Source of the DNA: Hofstenia miamia
Lineage: Eukaryota; Xenacoelomorpha; Acoela; Hofsteniidae
Direction of reading: 5' to 3'
Assembly: GCA_900660155.1 (NCBI GenBank)
Contig: CABFPE010000004.1
Location: 3,086,948-3,150,947, forward strand
Length of the DNA: 64,000 nt
The translations under genes were made by a program, and so were the position numbers. Positions 49,100-61,141 of the stretch are shown in pieces; position 1 is the first letter of the stretch; every line of letters starts with the position of its first letter. The notes under the pieces are model-generated. The model ran no database searches. It was not told where the DNA came from and saw only the letters and a program-made list of their open reading frames with translations.

Positions 49100-50860
49100 T
49101 ATTGCTGGACATGATGTTATTTACAGAGTTTTTGAAACAAACTATGAGGGCATTATTGCATTTGTGTAGAATATCTTCTTCTGGTAAACGCAGCGAGAAA
49201 GAAACATGCCTAATTGCTCTTCTCAGTTTTTGTTTTTGTCAATTATTCAGATGTCCAAAACATGCCGATGAAGCATATGTAATAACACTAAGAATATAAG
49301 TATTGAATATATACCAACGCGTGTTTTCATTTATAAATCTACTAACAACAATAAATGAGTTAGTAATGAAGTATACTTTCTTAAGAATTTTTTTCTATGT
49401 GTTTCTCAAATGATAATTTGTTATCGATGATAACACCCAGATATTCGCAGCATTTAACAGATTCTATATTGTGTCAATTTATGCAAAGGGGAGTATATTT
49501 TCCATAGGGTAGTAGTGCTTCATTTTTTAAATTATTATTCCTAAAAATCATTCCTTTATAGTTTTATTGTTATTTCGCAAAAGACTCATATCATTGAATT
49601 GATCACAGATGAAGTAAACTTAACATTATTTTGGGCTCCTATAAAATCTCCTTTTGCGCTATTATGCTTGATTGCGGATATTAAAGCTGTATCATCAGAA
49701 AATCTTAAAAAATACGACTTTTCAGTTGGTTTATTGCTACAATATTTTATAGCATTGCCACTGGAATCGTTTAGAAGTATTATGTTGTTCGTGTAGTTAA
49801 AGAGAATTGGTGAGCTTAGACCACCTTGAGGTATGCCCAAAAATGTTTCTTTAAGCTTAGATAATTTGCCATAAGAGGTAACAAACTATTTCCAATCACT
49901 TAGATAGGAATGCAACCAATTGCCAAACCATTTATCATTTTCACACAAATTTTCATTAATGATTGCTTTAAGCTTATTTGGCAAAACTGTATTGAAGGCA
50001 GAGCTAAAGTACAAAAATAAAGTACGAACAATCGTAGATTCAATATCATCAAGCTGTCCGACAATATTATGGATTAGTCCAATAATTGCATCTACGATGG
50101 ACAATCCAGTTTGGTAGGCAAACTGATAGCCATCAGTAGTTCGTTGAAACGTCTGGATGGGAATTGATAAAATAAGGCGCTCAAAACACCGTGATGGGAT
50201 ACTAGTTAGACAGATTGGTCGAAAGTTGCAGTCTACAGTAGGATCTGCGTTGGGTGTCTTGATTATAGGAGTTACATTAGCTCTTTTCTATTGCGAGGGG
50301 TGATTTCCCCTAGAGACAATATTATTATATAGAGTAGCAAATATTTCCGAAAGTTCTATGCCATAGTTCTTGAAAAGCCACCCAGGTAGATTGTAAGGTG
50401 CCATTGCCTTAATTGGGTTGCACTGTTTAAGCACTGTAGCAACATCTGAGGACCTGAATGCAAAAACTTAATGCGAAGAAGCTTCGGAAGGTTTAACTGC
50501 GTTACTATCTTTACTGATCATTGAGTTAAGCCGAGTAAAGAACTCATTCAACTCATTTGCTGGCTGTAGGTTAATTACAGGACGATCTTTCTCTACCGGA
50601 CTTGTAAGTTTTTCCATCAGTTTCCACAGTTCCTTATTATTGCTACATATATCTCGATAATGAGCATTACGTTTCTTAAAAACATATTTATTGATTTTTC
50701 TCTGACATTTGTTTCTAATCTCATTCTCACCAGCTTTAATAAAACGAGTTTTTTCATTGTATAACTCAGCAAGAATAATATCTTTTTTTACTTTGAACTT
50801 ATCAGTTTCAATTTTCACCTTCTTTCTAGGCATGCACATGTTTATATTAAATTATTATTA
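49100..50860 (-). mobile_element. LINE-E: L2/Maui-like reverse transcriptase relic
   Basis: In order on the minus strand: 50839-50468 linker region (RNAHYRDICSNNKELWKLME); 50104-49886 with LYFSSAFNTVLPNKL, the equivalent of DFSSAFNTI in L2/Rex-type LINEs; 49840-49586 with GIPQGGLSSPILFN and the catalytic FSDDTALIS; then near 49440-49370 EYLGVIIDNKLSFEKHIEKN. The C-terminal part to about 49100 is frameshifted. Both ends are unclear and the frames are separated by stops. Confidence 0.8.
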
Positions 50861-50902
50861 TTATTATATTATTATACCTTCTATTTCTATCTGTTTAACG
50901 CA

Positions 50903-51247
50903 TTGTGTGGAAATTCAATCGCTGCTTTAAGCAGGTATTTACAAAGATTTAGACTCAGAACCCTTGGGATTAATTATGACAACATTCATGTAACGCCATT
51001 GGCAACCGAAATTTCACTGACACATATGATAAACCCGGAATTCACTTGTAGCTACCCTTCCATATTGTTCTGGAACAGTCAGAAACAGACGCTATCGAAG
51101 CTAGCACGGGTGGCTTGCAAGGTGTCTTACAAGCATCGAGCAGCGAAAGCAATTTTTCTGTTGCAGGTGACATTGTTACCGACAAGCGTGCCCTTGATCT
51201 GGAGAGTTTGCAGAACATACCTAATATTAGTGTGCAGCTCTAACTAA
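50903..51247 (+). mobile_element. hAT transposase C-terminal relic with one frameshift
   Basis: The frame from 50903 gives SILFWNSQKQTLSKLARVAC, the usual segment before the dimerisation core. After a frameshift near 51130 it continues ASSSESNFSVAGDIVTDKRA and LDLESLQNIPNI, the classic hAT core (ASS..SE..FS.AG.IVT.KR..L). It is separate from the nearby MITE that starts at 51373. Confidence 0.8.
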
Positions 51248-51372
51248 TTTGTGTAGTTGTACTTCATATGTGTGCAGTGAAAATTAAAACATATTCCCTT
51301 TCCTGAGGGTGTAAAAAGACCATGAGCATTTGTAGCAGCTCTGTATTTCTGATACCGGTCATACATACAGTC

Positions 51373-52725
51373 CGAGTTGGAATTGGGTTGCGCCTAAAGT
51401 TGGGTCGGGCCGGATTTTCAATATGGCAATTTGGGCCGTGCCGGGTTTGGGCCTGATATTTTAATTGGCATTTGAAATATACGAAAAAATTCACTTGAAA
51501 ACTTAAAATTGACAAATAACATTCTCTTTAAATTTAATCAGCCATTCATTGTTGGTTGGTGCAATACTTTTAACATTTACATTTTGTCTGCTACACGCAA
51601 AAAGCGTTTCTGAAAACTCCACTTACTTTGAGTTGATGCAAGTTGGCAGAGAATTTTAGTAATATATAAGAGATGATAAATTCTCTAAATGATAAAAAGA
51701 ACGATTGCAATTCTGGTAATTATTAATTGTGGCAACACTTATTAATAAATTTGTGGTTGCAGTAGGAAGAATTTATGAAAGGTGACATATATAATACCTT
51801 GGTCGTAGGGCCTAATACTTTGCAGGGATTACAATATTTTAAAGAGTGGTTACCTCAAAAAAAGTATGATTATAATGACTAAATTCCATATTTTTTCACC
51901 TTCTGGTATTCAGTCAACGTGCTTAGCCTTTTGTTGCAAGCATACATTTAAAGATTGATTAACAAACATACAAACATTATCTATACTTACTACCTCTTAT
52001 TTTTCTAGGGATATATTGCTTGGATATGCAGGAAAGTATTATTTTCCTTAAAACATTGCATAAATTGTTCTAGTAAAAGAAATTAACATTTTAAATGAAA
52101 TTCGTGTAAAAACTTGACAATTTTTTTAATGAAACTCCAGTCGTAATGTTGAACGTGTAAAAATACATGTACAAATGAAAATAAGCACAAATTTCATTTT
52201 CATAGGGAATTTATTTTTAAGAAATGATTGGATAAAATATTAACAGAATCTAAATGCCCTTGTGGTTCCCTTTTCTTAAGGTTTATTTACATGCAAACGG
52301 CTAATTGCAATAATCGATTTCAATGTAAAATTGCCAGTCAAGTTTTGCCATGCCAGTTAATAAAATATCTGGAGATTAAACATATTGAAAAATCGTTGTC
52401 AGCTATGCCAACAATCGCCATTATCTCAATTAACATTACAATACTATCAAAGGCATCGTTTTTGTTTTCAATAAACGTCTACGTCCCTGTATCACACGTT
52501 TATTGTATTAAGTTTAACAATGCAATTTGAGTTTCAACAGAATTAAATTAGCATTGTTGACTGATATGCACCTATGAACATATTAATCAATCATTATGCA
52601 AATTATCCAATCAAATTCATAGTATAGTGAATAATTTGGCCGGGCCGGGCTTGGGCCGAATAATTGGTATTTTGAAATGGCCGCGACGGGCTTGGGCCTA
52701 AAAAACCGGCCCAATTCCAACTCTG
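51373..52725. mobile_element. Non-autonomous hAT element, 1,353 bp, perfect 8-bp target duplication
   Basis: CATACAGT lies on both sides (51365-51372 and 52726-52733). The left end CCGAGTTGGAATTGGG and inverted right end CAGAGTTGGAATTGGG agree in 14 of 16 bases. Subterminal GGGCCGG/GGGCTTGGGCC repeats near both ends are typical of hAT. The interior (longest frame 100 codons at 52228-52530) shows no transposase. It inserted next to the left arm of the inverted repeat that begins at 52735. Confidence 0.82.
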
Positions 52726-52734
52726 CATACAGTA

Positions 52735-53185
52735 CATAGGAAGAAATCTGAGAAATATTATCTTCAATTTCTCGCGTATGAAATTTGCAATGTTAATACA
52801 TTAATGAGAAAATGAAATAAATTATGAAGTTTCTTTATAACTTAGAAAAGCATCTACGATCAATCCCTGTCAGTAAGGTTTTGTATGACATTTCACTATT
52901 ACATATTAGTTGATCTGTTAAAGGACTTGCCAGAATTTTGGAAATTTTATTCCCAACGTCGATTTTTCAATACAAAAATTGAAAGTGTCTATTTCAAACA
53001 CGTTTTACACCAAAACATATTAATCTATAAGAACCATCGACGATGATTTATTGCTGACTAAGCCTTCACTTTGTTGTAAAGTATGTAATGAACTTGAGTT
53101 GAATTATTGCACAACACTTATTTTTAAACAAATAAAATTAGTTTTCCTCCGCTTAGTGATGTACAATTAAAATGATTCCAATTTC
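52735..53185. repeat. Left arm of a ~1.86-kb foldback-like element
   Basis: ACATAGGAAGAAAT, then TTCAATTTCTCGCGTA, AAGCATCTACGATCAATCCC, TTGAAAGTGTCTATTTCAAA and TTTTCCTCCGCTTAGTG run in the same order as the reverse complement of 54105-54592. The arm carries a decayed coding piece (NFIPNVDFS, KLKVSISNTF). Confidence 0.75.
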
Positions 53186-53201
53186 TAGAGATGAAGGAAA
53201 A

Positions 53202-53590
53202 CAGTGATGGAAGTGGGACAGATTTTTGTAACCTGCTCTGCCACGCCTCATAGACTTTGTGCCCTGCCCCATTTTCATGTGTTGATTTCTGCAACAAGCT
53301 TTATGTTCTGTAGCCCCAGATTGCCACACGAAAAAACAACTAATAAGATCAAAAAAAGATCCTGTTGGTATTATTGAATGGGATCCAATTTCTCTAAGAT
53401 TTGGAAATACATGGCAATAGTTTTTTTCACAATTTGCAAATCAATCAAAATTTTATCAAGCATGGAACTGTGATGTAAGAAAATTTTACAATCTCTAAAA
53501 TTGGCAGTTCTTTAGTTCAGTTTTGGTCAACTCAAAATCATTCTACCTGACTTTTGCCCCATAGGTCAACCCGCCCCACTTCCATCTCTG
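53202..53590. mobile_element. hAT MITE with imperfect 8-bp target duplication
   Basis: The left end CAGTGATGGAAGTGGG and inverted right end CAGAGATGGAAGTGGG flank 389 bp. AAGGAAAA (53194-53201) and AAGGAGAA (53591-53598) are the duplication, seven of eight bases alike. It lies inside the loop of the foldback element, next to its left arm. A truncated relative is at 47328-47531. Confidence 0.78.
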
Positions 53591-54104
53591 AAGGAGAATG
53601 GGGAAAGCCGCGCAAGTGCAGTTTCAGTCTGTTCTTGGTAAGTACTTAGAGTGCTTATTGTTTATTATATACCTATTTTAAAATCAATTGTGCCTTCTGA
53701 GATCTATTTTGTGCTTAAAATTTTTTCCCACACATGGTTAAAGTATGCCCTGTTCTCAAAATTTGCAGTTGTAAAAAATCCTTAAAATAAGGACTGGTGC
53801 AGAAACTAGTTGTTTTGAAGAATTCTTCATTTTTATAGTAAAACTTTGCTTTTAGCTTAATTTAGTTCTTTTCTGTTGATTGATTATATTCTTTGCTTTA
53901 TCCTTTTGGACGAAAAGTGCTACGGGTTGTTGCGGGCTGACGACCTTTTTGCGGGATGGGTCAAATTGTGATTTTTCGGCTCAAGCATGGCACGAAAGAA
54001 TACAGTGGGGCACGACACAGCACGAAATTTGAAAAAATGAAAGCACGAGTTCGGCACGGCACGAAAGTCTGTAAATTTTTCGTTGAATATCACAAGAACT
54101 TTGA

Positions 54105-54592
54105 ATCATTTTAATTGCACACCACTAAGCGGAGGAAAACTAAATTGATTTGTTGAAAAATATGTGTTGTCCGATAATTCATCTGACAAGCTCATTACAT
54201 GCTCTACAACAAAGTGAAATAGGGCGATTTAAACGAGAAAGCTTAGTCAGCAATAAATCATCATAGATGGCTTTATAGATTAATAGGTTTTGGTGAAAAC
54301 GTGTTTGAAATAGACACTTTCAATTTTTCGAGTGAAAAATCGACGTCGGGAATAAAATTTTTGAAAATTCTTTCAAGTTCTTTAGAGATCAAAAACATAA
54401 CATGTACTAGTGATATCTCGGACAAAACCTTCCCGACAGGGATTGATCGTAGATGCTTTTCTATATGACAAAGAAACGTCATAATTTATTATTTCATTTT
54501 TTCACTAATGTATTAACATTGCAAATTTAATACGCGAGAAATTGAAGAGATATTTCTCATAATATTAAATGAACCTAATTTCTTCCTATGAT
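54105..54592. repeat. Right arm of the foldback-like element
   Basis: Inverted partner of 52735-53185, ending CCTAATTTCTTCCTATGAT. The minus frame 54482-54273 in this arm reads KHLRSIPVGKVLSEISLVHV then NFIPDVDFSLEKLKVSISNT. The same protein segment is present, more broken, in the left arm, so the arms derive from duplicated coding DNA. The protein is not recognised. Just inside, 53970-54070 has several GGCACGA-type repeats. Confidence 0.75.
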
Positions 54593-56229
54593 ATAAAAGG
54601 CAACTTAGATTAAACCTCTAATGCATAAAATGTTTTTGGCGGCAAATATTTTCAATACCTTAAACTTTCTATGATTTCAATATGCAAATAAATAGATTTA
54701 GAAAATCAAATTAGCAAATATATTTGATACGTATTTTAATGTGGGCAAAGCACAACACTTGTATGGCACGGTTCGAACACTGTAGCAATGCCAACAATTT
54801 CAAAACATCTAAGTTAAAATTTTAAAAATCTAGTGCTATAAAAACATCTTTGTAGTTTATAGAAATAGAGGTACACATGCGTAAACAGACGAACGATAGT
54901 CTAAATAATTTCATTATGCTAATTTCGAACATGTCAAATATTTGCAAAATGTGTCTAGCAATGTTATTATTAAGGTTCTTTAAAGTGAAGAATCACGTAA
55001 TGTGCATACGGAATACTAAGTTTTTTTAACATAGCTGAGATCGCTCCACAAAATCGATTATTTTCAATTAATTATAATTGTATAGAGCAATGCAATAGCT
55101 ACATTTTTACCATGATTGTTTTAATGTTTGAATATAAATACTTAAAATTTAAAAAATTTTACACACCGTATTACAGAATTTCCCAACAAAAAATTCATAG
55201 GGTCAAGTCCAAGGATTCCTTACTCCAAGACTCATTACTGCAAAGTTATCTACAAATTTGCATAGTCCTACTTTGAACTAGCAAAAATGGGCTAAGCAAG
55301 TTGAAATTTTTTAGCGATCAAATACTCCGGTGATAGTTCTAGTTTTCATTTTTAACGATTTTTACTGAGGTAGGTAAAGGAAACTAGGCAATTCATATAA
55401 ACTTATTTCAAGAACATTTTTTAGTTTAGTTATTTAAATTTTGTAAAAAATTTGAGTATGATTTGTTTATCAAGATAAGATATGGAAACTTAACAAAATG
55501 AAGTGGAAATGATGTTTTTGTTGAAATACATATAATCCGAGTTTAATACAAATGTTGCTCCTCCATTCGAGATGTCTGGTTGTCCATTATCTAAATATAT
55601 GTATTCAAATTGTTGTAATTTGTTTATTAAATAAAAGAAAAATTGGTCCTGGTTGCAATTATAATATATTGAATATACATAATTCAAGCTATATATGGGG
55701 CTATTTATGGGATAGTTATTCATATAAATTGGTAATACTAATGGATACACTAAAAAATGACTGACTCATAAATTGATCTCCTACAATTATATTAAACAAT
55801 ACGTGTTAAATATACTATAAGGTTGATAAAATAACGCTTAATATATGAAAATGTACAGTAAAGAATGGAACAGCATGAAACTAGTAATTCTGTATAAAAG
55901 GTGAGTTATATTTGTGCACATCGGGTGCTTAAATCCAAATAATGATAGCAAATTAAAACCAATTGAAAATGCTGGGCGGTCAATTTGCCATAAATGCTAT
56001 TTTTTTGTCAAATTTTATTAATAATGTCGACTTTTAAACACTACGCGGCGTGGTAATTGAAAAGAGATAGTTACTTAACAGTAGTACTTCTGTCTTTCAT
56101 TTTATGCAGTATACTATTTCCTGTTATTTTAATATAAATGAATTCAACGTTAATTCTTCCTTTGAAATTTCATTATTTGTTATTTTGAGAATCAGCATAG
56201 TTGTAATTTTTGCATCTTATTTATTCAAT
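54593..56229. other. AT-rich stretch, nothing recognised
   Basis: Frames at 55490-55764 overlap on both strands without family resemblance. No bounded element seen. Confidence 0.45.
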
Positions 56230-56835
56230 TATTCATTTTAGATCAAAATCTGACTACAAAATTTATAAAATCAAAAAGTTTTCAGTGAGAAACTAAGAAC
56301 GAAATTGAAATTAAAATCTACAACTAAAGAAACCAATAAGTCAAATATAATTTATCAAATCAAATGCACCTGTGGTGAAGATTATATTCATTGATTTTTC
56401 TAGTAGGCAACTATCAAGAAGAATTAAAGAACATGAAACCAGTTCTAATATATCCAATCATTTAAAAAAATGCGGACTAAACTGAAACAAAAATATTACA
56501 TCAGACGTCACGATCAAGTAATTTAAAAATTATTGAGAGTAATTTTATAAAATCCTTGCAACCAAGTTTAAACACAAAAGAAGACTATATTTACAAATTA
56601 AATTTGCCACTTTTTAAAATTTAAAAAATTATAATTATTATTGTAAAATCTAGTAAATTTAGAGGGAATAATTTGTAAAACTGACGATGACTTTGTAAGT
56701 CGAAATATATCTCTGCATGTTCTTATTAAAGTTAAATGCAAAATAGATTGTACACTATCAAAAATGTCTGGAATACATTGAATAATCTGGTCTAGGAGAA
56801 GATAGATTTGTTCTATTGTCAAATATTTAAAACAG
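56230..56835 (+). mobile_element. Penelope-like element copy 2: GIY-YIG endonuclease fragment and 3' UTR
   Basis: Reads KSNIIYQIKCTCGEDYI, then after a frameshift SSRQLSRRIKEHETSSNISN and HLKKCGLN, then after another LKIIESNFIKSLQPSLNT and YIYKLNLPLFKI. The IIYQI...C.CG..YI, RRIKEH and IES blocks match the Penelope-type GIY-YIG endonuclease, and each also matches copy 1 at 35650-35932. The segment from 56658 (TTTAGAGGGAATAATTTG) aligns with the 3' side of copy 1. No RT domain is attached. Confidence 0.78.
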
Positions 56836-56837
56836 CG

Positions 56838-57124
56838 GGTAGCAGAATGTTCACTGGAAGAAATGATTGATATGCAAAATCCCTATATCAGCCCCGATAT
56901 TTACGGTAAACTTTAAAAATGTCCTCCCACGTCCTCAGAAATTGAGCGATTCTTTTCACAGCTTAAGAAACTCCGCACAAAACACAGATTTTTTAATTAC
57001 AAGAACGTTGAAAAATACATTTGTTGTTTATAATTGTAAAAAATTGAAAATCAATAAAAGCTACTTTTTTGCAATATTTTTGGCAATTTTTAGGGAAAAA
57101 TAAGGTCACTTTTGGTCCACCCTG
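56838..57124 (+). mobile_element. hAT transposase C-terminal relic with right terminus
   Basis: One frame with a single internal stop: VAECSLEEMIDMQNPYIS, then CPPTSSEIERFFSQLKKLRT and YKNVEKYICC, the hAT dimerisation core (PTS.E.ER.FS). The sequence ends at 57124 with a terminus that reads inward CAGGGTGGACCAAAAGTGAC, a hAT-like end. It abuts the Penelope 3' end on its left. Confidence 0.72.
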
Positions 57125-57284
57125 ATGATTACAAACATAATGATAAAGAATAGTCAGATTATTAAACTGAATATAAATATTCTAAAGTAATTTTTCATAT
57201 AAGTCAATGGGCAGGAGTGAAGACATCTTTGTGAATAGCATCGATCTCTTGCTGGTATTTCAAATCATTGAACTTTAAAATAAA

Positions 57285-59091
57285 TCAACGCTTTCTTCCT
57301 TGTTTTCTTGGAGGTCGTAGATACACGTTCTCTGCATCCCTTGAGAATACCGGTTTTGAATGTGTATTCGATTCATCATCGGAAGAACAATCAGTCAGTA
57401 GAGCCGTTAAATAAGCATGTGGCTTTGGCGAAGGTTCTATCAACTAAAATACTTCTATAGTAATATTTGAACATGGGATTTAACCAATTACAGTGCATCA
57501 CACTGTCTGTTTAAAATTAGTTCTATACATTTTAAATCAATATTTCAATATGACAAAGTATAATTAGAATTATATTACATAAACATAAGAACTTCAATAT
57601 TATATTATATTTATTGAAAAGATTTAATTAAGCTAAATTAGGTGGGAATTGTGCTTTCAACACGTTATAGGTCACGGGCCAGACAGGTTAGATTATTGAA
57701 CTATAATTATCACACTTATAATTATATTTTAAAAGATTTGTTCTCATATGTGTTGAAGACTAGAGATGTCCATCAGATACCTACCCCACCTTAGGGTCGG
57801 ACTAGGACACAATAATTTGAATTTGGGTCGGGCACGCTCAAGGAGCAGGTTACGTTGGGTAATTTTTGGATTTGATAAACGGAATAAAATGCTATATTAC
57901 GTATTTATTTGTTTGCATTCATTCACATTTATAAATTGAGTAATTTTGTTTTCTTTGAGTCAGGCTGGATCGGTTAAGCAAATTGATAGTCGAGTCGGGT
58001 CAGGTAAAATTCCTTATAGAACGCCCATCACTGCTGAAGATGCTTTGATATAAATATGTAAAACTTGAATACCTTACAAATAAATTCTTGGAAATAATAG
58101 ACGGCATCTAAATTACAACCGTACTCTATAAATTGGTGAAAACTGAATGACTATAGACGTATCTCAAACTTAATACATAGCGCGCAATACAGCTTGCGGG
58201 AAAAAAACTCATAATTTTAAAAATTTAATCTAAAGAAAAGTAATAAATAGGCTTTTTTCAAGAGAATAATGGAGGTCCATAAGCCTTAGATAAATTTAGA
58301 ATTATAAAAAAAAATTGAACTGTAACAGACAATAAATATTGAAAAAATAATTACGAAAACCAGGATTGTATTCCAGTGAATTTCTAAGGTTTTAAATTGA
58401 CACCAAAAGCATGATATATGAAATATAAATTAAATCTGTCAATAAAAAATATTGCAATGTCTAATATTTCAAACCTTTGGGTAATACTGAAATGTATTAA
58501 AATACAAAAATGAAAAATTCTAACCTGAAATATATTCGTATTTGTATGAAATAAAGGTTGTGTGGCAGACGTAGATGCAATAAGTCTTGTAATGGCCAAC
58601 TGTGCAGCATTAATTTGGTTAGCAGACATGTTTCTAACCTGCTCATAGGATTCTCGCGGCTTGTTATACGTGTTGGTTCTCATATATGTATGTTGGTCAG
58701 GGAAATTAGGCAAATAATCTGGTACGTAGGCAGGTAATGTTTGTTTAGTTCCCACAGATAAATTCCGGTGATGTGTTGGAGTCTTTTGAACTAGAGGATC
58801 TGAAATAGTTCGGCGATTTTCTCTTTTTGCATACGATGTTATGCCTTGAATTGGCTGCCCCATATCGCAGAGTGCAATAATGATATCATCAGCGAGAACA
58901 CGAGCCCTACCAGCATGATCAGCAAAATTCCGTGCATTGCGCCCTAACTCAGTTAGAAAAGCTTCTAACATTTCTGTAAGATATGAAAGTGCATCATTTT
59001 CAGCCCTTTCTATATTATTTTCTTGGCATATCGTAGCTACAGCAGCAACTAAAGAACGACGATTACATTCTTCAGCGGCAAACGTAGACAT
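57285..59091 (-). CDS. TAF8: TFIID subunit TAF8, two exons
   Basis: Histone-fold subunit of the general transcription factor TFIID, acting in the nucleus with TAF10 and TAF2. Coding exons on the minus strand are 59091-58525 and 57443-57285, joined in phase 0 (CAG/GTTAGA donor, ATTTTAG acceptor), giving 241 residues (human TAF8 about 310). Residues 8-90 are the bromodomain-associated histone fold (LTEMLEAFLTELGRNARNFA, then ADDIIIALCDMG). Residues 119-175 are the TAF8 C-terminal domain (LPAYVPDYLPNFPDQHTYMR, then QLAITRLIAS). Exon 2 supplies AYLTALLTD and the basic end YLRPPRKQGRKR, equivalent to the nuclear-localisation tail of animal TAF8. The shorter length comes from a reduced region between YLTALL and the tail. 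TTTCAG and CTTTAG lie 36 and 25 nt before the ATG. The 1,081-bp intron contains a hAT MITE. Confidence 0.93.
57761..58033. mobile_element. hAT-like MITE in the TAF8 intron
   Basis: The left end TAGAGATGTCCATC and inverted right end CAGTGATGGGCGTT flank 273 bp. TTGAAGAC (57753-57760) and CTGAAGAT (58034-58041) share their six central bases, consistent with an aged 8-bp duplication. Subterminal GGGTCGG-type repeats near both ends support hAT. Confidence 0.6.
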
Positions 59092-61141
59092 TGGAATAGG
59101 GAATTCCTCAAGGATCCTAAAGATTACTGAAATTTAACTTACAAATTTAAATATTTCAAAAAAGCAACAAATATTTGTATAATAAATGAAATTTCCAAGT
59201 GGCTTTATGATTTTTTGAAAACACATTATGTATTAACATAAATTTCGAAATAAGTTGTACAAGTAAAATACTCATTGCTAGTGAAGAACTCTCTCAAGTC
59301 AGTTAGGTGTCAAACATAATGGATGTATATTCGATTTAGAATTCACTTCTCTTTAAAAGATGACCTGCATATTGAGGCATTTACAGCAGCTTTGCTCTAT
59401 GAATTCGCATTACTTGTATAAAAAGTTCTTCAGTAATGAAGACAATAAAATGTTTAGCTTGCACCCGCTTCAAATTTAATGTTGATGGGTTACAATAAAT
59501 AACAATGTGGCTAGTTTAGACCATAATTCAATTTATATACTTTTTAATATACTATTAAAACACGCAGTTTTAATTACAATGAACAAAAGCTAAAAATTAA
59601 TTAATTAAATTTAATGATTATCTAGATTTACTAATAATTAATTGATCAGTTTAACATTTTCTTGTTAAACGTAATGAATAATTGTGTTTTATTTACAATT
59701 TATTGGGCTAGATGTATTACATTTTTGTAAATATTTTGCACTAAAAATGATACGAAATTTTAATGCAATATGTTAACACTTAGCTAATTTGAGAATGCAG
59801 ATACTCTTGCACTAGCTAATTGCATATAAAATATAACATATGAACATGAAAGCATTTTGTTGGCAATTAACGTAGAAATTATGAATCTTGCCTTCCAGTT
59901 TTCAAAAGCCTACCTAGAAAACAGGATTAAAACTATTTGATTTCCAGCTATTGTTGCAATTAACTAGCACTAATTTTATCACATCTACTTAAATGTTAAT
60001 TTAGTTCAAGTTGCACTAACACTTTCATTAAAAAAACCAAATCAGTCTATCTCATAAAACTGATATGCGATCAATCTTAATCCAAGATAACTGAAGAGTT
60101 TATTCCTGAGGTGGAACTAAAATAATAAAATATTAAGGACACTATGGAGTAATACTCAATTGATCTACTGTCAGGATTATTTCACACCAGTCGTGATTGG
60201 ATAGAACAATTGGATATTCCTTTTCAATTCATGGTGTAAATCTCTTACCATCAAATCGATAATTTCTTTTTTGGTTAATAATGCGCAGCTTTCCCAATGT
60301 AGAAATATGTGCAAGCGGCTTTAGCTAATAGGATTCCATTGCAGCAGTCGCTTTCTATTCACCGACGGCGCTCTTTCGAAATTCGCATCACCACATGGGG
60401 TAATATGAAATCAAAAGAAATATTAGTTTAGCTTCACCATGAAATATGAGTAAATTCTTAGCACACTGTCATCTGAGGAAATCTCTTGATAAGATGTAAT
60501 GAAGACTTTGGTGCGTTGATATTGAAAGAGTGTAGCTTTGTATCACCTAGCATGCGGTTTCTACAGGCATCAGACACTGCAATTACGTCCCTAATGGCAA
60601 GTTTATTACTGAACAATGTAATTGGTAATATTCAGTAAGGATTTTTATGTTTCTTCATGATCAAGTAATATTTCTCAGAGGAAGAAGGATTTAGTATCTT
60701 TAAATAGAGACAATTTGCTAAAGATATTCCAAATAGTAGCCTATTTTCTCTATAAATTTCTTTTCTGAACTCAGAGTGATTGTTGAGATACATGGCTATC
60801 AGAATATCATGTAACACTTTTTCAACTGAGTAGTGGTACTTATCCAAAGGAAAACAGATATTAATTGAAGCCTTTGTGCATCTGTGGGGAAATACCCTTT
60901 AATATCTTGCCATATTGAATTGATGTTGTTAATCAGATTTACTGATTGACTAAAAGCAGACTACACATGAATGTCTGCATTGAACTAAACGTTTTCACAT
61001 TGCTGACAATCTCATATGGTTGAGCAATACTAGCTCGTACAATTTTTGTGAAATAAATAGAGAAATATAAGTAATAAGAGCAGGATGAATTTAAAGTTAA
61101 TTTCCTAAACGTACATAAAAAGAGAAGAGAGTTGGGCGAGC
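59092..61141. other. AT-rich intergenic stretch upstream of TAF8
   Basis: Minus frames at 60632-60847 and 60939-61148 are unrecognised. No element ends were found. The presumed TAF8 promoter lies at its left. Confidence 0.4.
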
